Below, piece after piece: positions 58,919 through 64,000 of a DNA stretch of 64,000 bases. This stretch comes from Bacillus sp. T3 (GTDB taxonomy: Bacteria; Bacillota; Bacilli; Bacillales; Cytobacillaceae): NCBI RefSeq assembly GCF_033449965.1, contig NZ_CP137761.1, positions 4,488,001 through 4,552,000 on the forward strand, written 5' to 3'. The notes under the pieces are model-generated. The model did not search any database. It saw nothing but the letters and a program-made list of their open reading frames with translations, and was not told the origin of the DNA. The first letter of the stretch is position 1. Each line of letters starts with the position of its first letter. A program made the position numbers and the translations under genes.

Positions 58919-58934
58919 TTACATCATGCCGCCC
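58919..58934 (+). repeat. attR: groEL 3' end core
   Basis: TTACATCATGCCGCCC is the complement of the groEL stop codon and last Met-Met-Gly-Gly codons, repeated exactly at 22301-22316. The element carries this sequence in its own att site, so GroEL keeps an intact tail after integration. Confidence 0.88.
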
Positions 58935-60547
58935 ATTCCACCCATGCCGCCCATATCAGGCATTGCAGGGCCAGCTGGTTCTGGCTTGTCAGCCACTACA
59001 GCTTCTGTAGTTAAGAACATGGCCGCTACAGATGCTGCGTTTTGAAGTGCAGAACGAGTAACTTTAGTTGGGTCAACGATACCAGCTTGGATCATGTTTA
59101 CCCACTCGTTTGTTGCAGCGTTGAAACCGATGCCGATTTCTTCGTGCTTTAAGCGCTCAACTACAACAGATCCTTCAAGACCTGCGTTTGCAGCGATAGT
59201 GCGGACAGGCTCTTCGATCGCACGTAATACGATGTTCACACCTGTTGCTTCGTCGCCTTCAGCTTGGATAGCAGCCACTTTGTTATATACATTTAGAAGG
59301 GCAACTCCACCACCAGATACGATTCCTTCTTCTACTGCAGCGCGAGTAGAGTTTAGGGCATCCTCGATGCGAAGCTTGCGCTCTTTTAATTCAGTTTCAG
59401 TTGCAGCACCGACTTTAACTACTGCTACACCACCAGCTAATTTAGCTAGGCGCTCTTGTAATTTTTCACGGTCGAATTCAGAAGTTGTTTCTTCGAATTG
59501 AGCACGGATTTGATTTACACGAGCTGCGATTGCTGCAGATTCACCAGCACCTTCAACGATTGTTGTGTTTTCTTTTGTTACAACAATTTTAGAAGCACGA
59601 CCTAGTGATGTAATCGTTGTAGATTTAAGGTCACGGCCAAGCTCTTCAGTGATGACTTCACCGCCAGTTAAAATCGCGATGTCTTCTAGCATTGCTTTAC
59701 GACGATCGCCGAAGCCAGGAGCTTTAACAGCTACAGCATTGAATGTACCGCGAAGTTTATTCAATACTAATGTTGATAGGGCTTCCCCTTCAACATCTTC
59801 AGCAATTAGCAATAATGGCTTACCTTGTTGTACCACTTGCTCAAGTACTGGTAAGATTTCTTGAATGCTAGAGATCTTTTTGTCTGTGATTAAGATATAT
59901 GGATTTTCTAAAACAGCTTCCATTTTTTCTGTGTTTGTTACCATGTAAGCTGAAGCGTAGCCACGGTCGAATTGCATACCTTCTACTACGTCTAATTCAG
60001 TTGTGAAGCCTTTAGATTCTTCGATTGTGATAACACCGTCGTTACCAACGCGTTCCATTGCTTCTGCGATTAATTTCCCTACTTCTTCATCAGCAGATGA
60101 AATCGCTGCTACTTGTGCAATCGATTCTTTGCCTTCAATTGGCTTAGAGATTGCTTTAAGCTCTGTAATAGCAGTTGCAACGGCCTTTTCCATTCCTTTA
60201 CGGATACCCATTGGGTTTGCACCAGCTGTTACGTTTTTAAGACCTTCACGAATCATTGCTTGCGCAAGAACGGTTGCAGTTGTCGTACCGTCACCAGCAA
60301 CATCGTTTGTTTTGCTTGCAACTTCAGCAACAAGCTTAGCACCCATGTTTTCAAATGCATCTTCTAATTCGATTTCTTTTGCGATTGTTACACCATCGTT
60401 CGTAATAAGTGGTGAACCAAATTTCTTCTCAAGAACGACGTTCCGTCCTTTAGGTCCAAGCGTTACTTTTACAGCATCTGCAAGTGTATCCACCCCGCGA
60501 AGCATCGCGCGACGAGCATCTTCACTGAATTTAATTTCTTTTGCCAT
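58919..60547 (-). CDS. groEL: 60-kDa chaperonin GroEL
   Basis: 542-residue ATP-driven protein-folding chaperonin, cytosolic double ring. Start MAKEIKFSEDARRAMLRGVD, ATP-site GDGTTTATVLAQAM (about 86-99), IITDKKISS, and the C-terminal Gly-Gly-Met repeat ending GGMGGMGGMM. ATG behind a GGAGG-like site. Second gene after groES under CIRCE/HrcA control. Its last codons double as the island attachment site. The antisense open frames inside it are codon-usage artefacts. Confidence 0.98.
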   Translation of the reverse strand: MAKEIKFSEDARRAMLRGVDTLADAVKVTLGPKGRNVVLEKKFGSPLITNDGVTIAKEIELEDAFENMGAKLVAEVASKTNDVAGDGTTTATVLAQAMIREGLKNVTAGANPMGIRKGMEKAVATAITELKAISKPIEGKESIAQVAAISSADEEVGKLIAEAMERVGNDGVITIEESKGFTTELDVVEGMQFDRGYASAYMVTNTEKMEAVLENPYILITDKKISSIQEILPVLEQVVQQGKPLLLIAEDVEGEALSTLVLNKLRGTFNAVAVKAPGFGDRRKAMLEDIAILTGGEVITEELGRDLKSTTITSLGRASKIVVTKENTTIVEGAGESAAIAARVNQIRAQFEETTSEFDREKLQERLAKLAGGVAVVKVGAATETELKERKLRIEDALNSTRAAVEEGIVSGGGVALLNVYNKVAAIQAEGDEATGVNIVLRAIEEPVRTIAANAGLEGSVVVERLKHEEIGIGFNAATNEWVNMIQAGIVDPTKVTRSALQNAASVAAMFLTTEAVVADKPEPAGPAMPDMGGMGGMGGMM

Positions 60548-60619
60548 GTAAAATAACCTCCTCTAAAATTTCATATTCGTTCTATTTGACTTGATCTTCG
60601 GATCGAGTTTTGTGTTGGA

Positions 60620-60907
60620 TTATTCGCCTACTACAGCTAAAATATCGCTTTCACGTAAAATTAAATATTCTGCACCTTGGAATTTCACTTCAGTACCAGA
60701 GTATTTTGAGAAGATAATGCGATCGCCTACAGCAACTTCTACTGCTACTCGCTCGCCACTATCAAGTACACGACCTGTACCGACAGCAATTACTTTTCCT
60801 TCTTGCGGCTTTTCTTTAGCAGTGTCCGGTAGTACGATCCCGCTTGCAGTTTTTTCTTCTGATTCAACAAGCTCAATAACAATACGATCACCAATTGGCT
60901 TTAACAA
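60620..60907 (-). CDS. groES: 10-kDa co-chaperonin GroES
   Basis: About 95 residues, cap of the GroEL ring. Reads LKPIGDRIVIELVESEEKTA, then GIVLPDTAKEKPQ, and YSGTEVKFQGAEYLILRESD. TTG at 60907 with GAGGAGG nine bases ahead; the frame could extend to 60925 but that lies upstream of the ribosome site and is not family-like. 72 bases before groEL in the same operon. Confidence 0.97.
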   Translation of the reverse strand: MLKPIGDRIVIELVESEEKTASGIVLPDTAKEKPQEGKVIAVGTGRVLDSGERVAVEVAVGDRIIFSKYSGTEVKFQGAEYLILRESDILAVVGE

Positions 60908-60947
60908 GTAAAACAACCTCCTCAAATAATATGTAAATTATCGATTA

Positions 60948-61013
60948 TTAGCACTCCTCTCATCCGAGTGCTAACACAATTATTATAATAAATAATTGCT
61001 CTATTTTTTGCAA
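60948..61013 (-). promoter_or_regulatory. groESL promoter with CIRCE operator
   Basis: CIRCE is perfect: TTAGCACTC (60948-60956), nine bases, GAGTGCTAA (60966-60974), the binding site of the HrcA repressor. Upstream on the minus strand TTGCAA (61008-61013) and TATTAT (60985-60990) with a 17-base spacer form the promoter, so HrcA would sit at the start site. Confidence 0.95.
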
Positions 61014-61162
61014 GAGTCATGATTAAAAATTTTCACTTTCTTTACAAACCATACTCAACCTTAATAAGTATGCTGCACATTTCCTTTTATATCCTATTTA
61101 CTCAAAGATAATTCCATATTATTGAAATTACCTAAGACAAATTAGCAAATTAGCTTATTCAT

Positions 61163-61191
61163 TTGTAACGTTCGCTTATTATTTGTACAAT
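61163..61191 (+). promoter_or_regulatory. promoter of the CPBP-ydiK operon
   Basis: TTGTAA (61163-61168), 17 bases, TACAAT (61186-61191), about 40 bases before the CPBP start. Otherwise 61014-61162 shows nothing. Confidence 0.65.
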
Positions 61192-61230
61192 GGGATTTAG
61201 CCTAGCTTTTTAAAAAGGAGTCCATTTATT

Positions 61231-61962
61231 TTGAAAAAGGAATATTGGTTTATCTTAATTGCCTATCTCACCATGCAGTTATCGAGTTTTATTGGAATTC
61301 CGTTAACCACTTTCATTGGAACCAGATTTGGTCAATCGGTGGACGAAATGAGAACCTTGTCCGTTCCAATCTGGCTCGTTGCCAGCTTCACCATTACTCT
61401 AGTCATTATTCTGTGGATTCTCCGTAAAGAGTCAACAACCACAGCTTATCGTGAAAAAGCAAATCCATTCAGCTCGGTAATTTGGGCGATTACAGGTGTT
61501 TTTTTAGCATTATTCGCACAAGGAATTGCAGCCCAAATTGAAGCGATGATGGGGATTAAGACAGGCTCTGATAATACCCAACAAATTATTAATATTATCG
61601 AAAGCTTCCCTATTGTCATTTTTGTTAGCTCGATTGTCGGACCAATTTTAGAAGAAATCGTGTTTCGAAAAATCATCTTTGGCGCACTCTATCAACGGAT
61701 GAACTTCTTTCTATCGGCCTTGATCAGTTCGATTATTTTTTCTTTAGCACATATGGAACTTGAACATACATTGCTTTATTCTGCCATGGGCTTTACCTTT
61801 GCCTATCTCTATGTCAAGACGAAACGGATTATAGTTCCGATTTTTGCCCATGTTGCGATGAATTCACTTGTCGTTGTTATACAAACCGTCTTTAAAGAAG
61901 ATATCGATCGAATCATCGAACAATCAGAAAAAATTCAAAGCTTTATCGGAGGATTATTATGA
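61231..61962 (+). CDS. CPBP-family intramembrane metalloprotease (YdiL-like)
   Basis: 243-residue, seven- to eight-pass membrane protein of the CAAX protease / bacteriocin-processing family. Motif 1 is EEIVFRKIIFGAL (about 143-155, Glu-Glu-x-x-x-Arg), motif 2 FSLAHMELEH (about 170-179) and motif 3 IFAHVAMNS. TTG start 10 bases after AAAGGAG. It matches ydiL by position next to groESL and ydiK. Substrate unknown. Confidence 0.9.
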   Translation: MKKEYWFILIAYLTMQLSSFIGIPLTTFIGTRFGQSVDEMRTLSVPIWLVASFTITLVIILWILRKESTTTAYREKANPFSSVIWAITGVFLALFAQGIAAQIEAMMGIKTGSDNTQQIINIIESFPIVIFVSSIVGPILEEIVFRKIIFGALYQRMNFFLSALISSIIFSLAHMELEHTLLYSAMGFTFAYLYVKTKRIIVPIFAHVAMNSLVVVIQTVFKEDIDRIIEQSEKIQSFIGGLL

Positions 61963-62168
61963 GACTCTCACCTTTGTTTTCCGCTTTTTTCCACATCATC
62001 CTTGCTTGTATATTTACGTACTTTGCTATCGATAACGTAAATCAATTCGGATGGGATATTTTTAGCTTCATCCTTGTTCTCCTAGCAACCTTTGATTTTG
62101 GTTCAGGCTTAAGGTTGATTGCCCTTCACTTTAAACTTAGGAAAATAATCAAAAAAAATGAGCCATAA
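61959..62168 (+). CDS. ydiK: YdiK-like small membrane protein (DUF4305)
   Basis: 69 residues with two hydrophobic helices (FSAFFHIILACIFTYFAI and FSFILVLLATFDFGSGLRLIAL). Overlaps the CPBP gene stop by four bases (ATGA), so co-translated. Size, sequence pattern and neighbourhood match B. subtilis YdiK. No known role. Confidence 0.87.
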   Translation: MRLSPLFSAFFHIILACIFTYFAIDNVNQFGWDIFSFILVLLATFDFGSGLRLIALHFKLRKIIKKNEP

Positions 62169-62185
62169 TTAAGTGGCTCATTTTT
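62154..62185. terminator. bidirectional terminator between ydiK and rex
   Basis: AAAATGAGCCA pairs with TGGCTCATTTT; T runs on both strands serve the convergent genes on either side. Confidence 0.9.
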
Positions 62186-62187
62186 CA

Positions 62188-62856
62188 TTATTCTTCATCT
62201 ACTTCAATATCTTCAATTTTTGGATAATGCTTTAAGAAATATACAAGTGATTGCAGCTCAACCGCTAAATCAATATGATGAACCCGAATAGTAGACGGGA
62301 CATTAAGTCGAGCTGGTGTAAAGTTTAATATTCCTTTAATCCTCACACTAGTCAGTCTGTCCGTAATTGGTTGCGCCACTGGCGCTGGGATGGTTAAAAT
62401 CGCCACATGAATCTCTTCTTGCTCAATAATCTTCTCTAACTCATCCATATGGTAAACAGGAACATTCCCTATCTTTGTTCCCACTTTTCCCTCGTCCACA
62501 TCAAAGGCAATTTCAATCTTTGTATTATTATTTTTTAAAAAATTATAATTTAAAAACGCCGTACCTAAATTCCCAACTCCAATGAGCGCTACCTTTGTCA
62601 GTTCATCCTGATCTAACGTTTTCCGGAAAAAGGATAGCAAATAGTTTACATTATAGCCATAGCCCTTCTTCCCTAATGCACCAAAATATGAAAAATCTCG
62701 ACGAATTGTCGCAGAATCTACTTTTACCGCTTCACTTAGCTCTGCAGATGAAACCCGTTGTTTACCAGATGTATGCAAATTTTTCAAAAAGCGATAATAA
62801 AGTGGTAACCGTTTTGCAGTCGCTTGTGGAATTTTTGTTGTATGATCGTTCGACAT
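62188..62856 (-). CDS. rex: redox-sensing transcriptional repressor Rex
   Basis: 222 residues. N-terminal winged helix (RLPLYYRFLKNL...VSSAELSEAVKVDSATIRRDFSYFG) and C-terminal NADH-binding Rossmann domain (VALIGVGNLGTAFLNY, AFDVDEGKVGTKI), with a domain-swapped final helix. Senses the NADH/NAD ratio and represses fermentation genes such as ldh. The dehydrogenase at 16070 has no Rex box that I could recognise. ATG after AGAGAGG. Confidence 0.96.
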   Translation of the reverse strand: MSNDHTTKIPQATAKRLPLYYRFLKNLHTSGKQRVSSAELSEAVKVDSATIRRDFSYFGALGKKGYGYNVNYLLSFFRKTLDQDELTKVALIGVGNLGTAFLNYNFLKNNNTKIEIAFDVDEGKVGTKIGNVPVYHMDELEKIIEQEEIHVAILTIPAPVAQPITDRLTSVRIKGILNFTPARLNVPSTIRVHHIDLAVELQSLVYFLKHYPKIEDIEVDEE

Positions 62857-62880
62857 TTCATCACTCCTCTCTCATTAAGC

Positions 62881-63381
62881 TTATTTCAATCGCTCTTCTC
62901 TAATAAAATCTCCATTTTTGCCGCCAGTTTTCTCAACTAAATACGTTTTTCCAATAACCATGCCTTTATCAATTGCCTTACACATATCATAAACCGTTAA
63001 CGCACAAACCGATGCAGCTGTTAACGCTTCCATTTCAACACCTGTATTCCCTTTCGTTTTAACCTTTGCGGAAATATGCAATGTATATTCATTGTCTTCC
63101 TTTTCTTCTTCCCAGCCAAAGGAAACATCCACTCCATTTAATGGGATTGGATGGCACATCGGAATGATTTCCCACGTTTTTTTGCATGCCATTACTGCCG
63201 CAACCTGAGCAACAGCTAGAACATCACCTTTTTTCATTTCATTATTTGTGATTTTTTCATATATATCATTGCTAACTGTTATACTTGAGCAAGCCTCTGC
63301 GGTCCTTATTGTTTCTGGTTTGCTGCTCACATCGACCATTTTCGCACGGCCTTCTTCATTAAAATGAGTAAATTCTCCCAT
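62881..63381 (-). CDS. moaC: cyclic pyranopterin monophosphate synthase MoaC
   Basis: 166 residues; second step of molybdenum cofactor synthesis, making cPMP from 3',8-cyclo-GTP. Motifs KKTWEIIPMCHPIPLNGVDV (about 68-87) and GNTGVEMEALTAASVCALTVYD with MCKAIDKGM are conserved and carry the active-site residues. ATG after AGGTG. The rest of the moa pathway is outside the window. Confidence 0.96.
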   Translation of the reverse strand: MGEFTHFNEEGRAKMVDVSSKPETIRTAEACSSITVSNDIYEKITNNEMKKGDVLAVAQVAAVMACKKTWEIIPMCHPIPLNGVDVSFGWEEEKEDNEYTLHISAKVKTKGNTGVEMEALTAASVCALTVYDMCKAIDKGMVIGKTYLVEKTGGKNGDFIREERLK

Positions 63382-63527
63382 TCATTTAACACCTCACTAA
63401 AAGAATCATACACTATTTTTTCCAACATGTGTGAATGAACTTGTATCTTTCTTCACAAGCTTCGAGTTATTGATGATATCCTTATAATACGATACACTAA
63501 CTCTATCGTAATAGAGGTGAATATAAA

Positions 63528-64000
63528 ATGATATTATTACAAGTTAATCAATTGAATAAATACTACGGTGCAGACCTTATTTTATCGAATATTAAACTAG
63601 AAGTACAATCACGCGATCGAATCGCTTTAGTTGGTAGAAACGGTGCAGGAAAATCGACCTTGCTTAAAATCATTGCTGGCCATATGTCCCATGACTCTGG
63701 TGACATTATGAAGCCCAAGGACGTTACCATTGGCTATTTGGCACAAAATACAGGCCTCGAATCGGAGCTGTCGATTTGGGAAGAGATGCTGACGGTATTT
63801 GCAACATTACAAAGTTTAGAGAAAAAACTGCGGCAGTATGAATTACAGATGGCGGATCCAGAAGTATTTAATGTTTCATCCGTCTACGAAAGAGTTTTGA
63901 AAGAATATGACACCCTACAGGTTCAATTTAAAGATATGGGTGGCTATCAATACGAAGCCGATATTCGTTCTGTGCTTCACGGCTTGAATTTTCACACGTT
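63528..64000 (+). CDS. ABC-F family ATPase, N-terminal part (runs off the window)
   Basis: ATG at 63528 behind AGAGGTGA opens MILLQVNQLNKYYGADLIL, then the Walker A block IALVGRNGAGKSTLLKIIAG (about residues 36-55) and VTIGYLAQN, and a charged linker up to the edge. Soluble ABC-F proteins act on ribosomes. Position beside moaC and rex fits ydiF of B. subtilis. About 157 of an expected 640 residues are visible. Confidence 0.88.
   Translation, partial: MILLQVNQLNKYYGADLILSNIKLEVQSRDRIALVGRNGAGKSTLLKIIAGHMSHDSGDIMKPKDVTIGYLAQNTGLESELSIWEEMLTVFATLQSLEKKLRQYELQMADPEVFNVSSVYERVLKEYDTLQVQFKDMGGYQYEADIRSVLHGLNFHT

Noticed and set aside
22301..58934. Integrative conjugative element or prophage
   Set aside because: No relaxase, coupling protein, type IV secretion, capsid, portal or terminase genes are visible, so it is described as a non-conjugative island.
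59094..60551. Long antisense open frames (up to 182 codons) opposite groEL
   Set aside because: They mirror groEL codon usage, have Ser/Ala-rich nonsense composition and no ribosome binding sites.

Overview
This window is AT-rich Firmicutes DNA from a member of the Bacillaceae. The evidence is the rRNA operon, GlcT-controlled ptsG, guanine riboswitches ahead of pbuG and guaA, lutABC, CIRCE-controlled groES-groEL, the ydiL-ydiK-rex-moaC-ydiF neighbourhood, and strong AGGAGG-type ribosome binding sites. The genus cannot be fixed by reading alone.

Layout. 1-3.3 kb: the 5' part of a 23S rRNA gene, a spacer without tRNAs, a full 16S gene and its promoter, all on the minus strand. 3.6-20.1 kb: chromosomal core genes. 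These are ptsG and its antiterminator glcT, pbuG and guaA each behind a guanine-type riboswitch, a YciI-like protein, a secreted C39-like peptidase, a two-component system beside a PspA/envelope cluster, a lactate/2-hydroxyacid dehydrogenase and the lutABC lactate-oxidation operon. 58.9-64 kb: core genes again (groEL, groES, CPBP protease, ydiK, rex, moaC, start of an ABC-F gene).

Between the two core blocks lies about 38 kb of accessory DNA inserted at the 3' end of groEL. The last codons of groEL (stop-Met-Met-Gly-Gly on the minus strand, TTACATCATGCCGCCC) recur at 22301 and, in degenerate form, at 20546. A similar left-end module with putative integrase arm sites follows each of these two copies. 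A living integrase gene abuts groEL, and the last 20 codons of a related integrase survive at 20417. This is a record of repeated, tandem integration. The small inner island (20.5-22.3 kb) carries one gene, a RelA/SpoT-type nucleotide synthetase. The large island (22.3-58.9 kb) carries a PIN protein, a Gabija-like OLD nuclease/UvrD helicase pair, a HEPN protein, a type I restriction-modification operon, a degenerate integrase, a trio of tandem tyrosine recombinases with a broken first gene, a second xis-int pair behind a structured leader, and an Mrr-like nuclease. It continues with a site-2 protease, a PD-(D/E)XK-like protein, an unrecognised two-gene membrane system, a HipA-like kinase with a HIRAN partner, an XRE/membrane pair, acetyltransferases, a methyltransferase, an ASCH protein and a nucleotidyltransferase. 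One hairpin repeat family is scattered through the 45-56 kb part only.

Five genes (ptsG, guaA, the pspA homologue, the small membrane gene before it, and mrr) are each broken by a single base, mostly in a G/C run. guaA is a core purine gene, so sequencing indels are the simplest explanation for much of this. The most novel leads are the membrane pair at 46381-48297, the HipA-kinase/HIRAN pair, the solitary RelA/SpoT cargo, the PIN/Gabija-like/HEPN block and the branched terminator leader at 41225.
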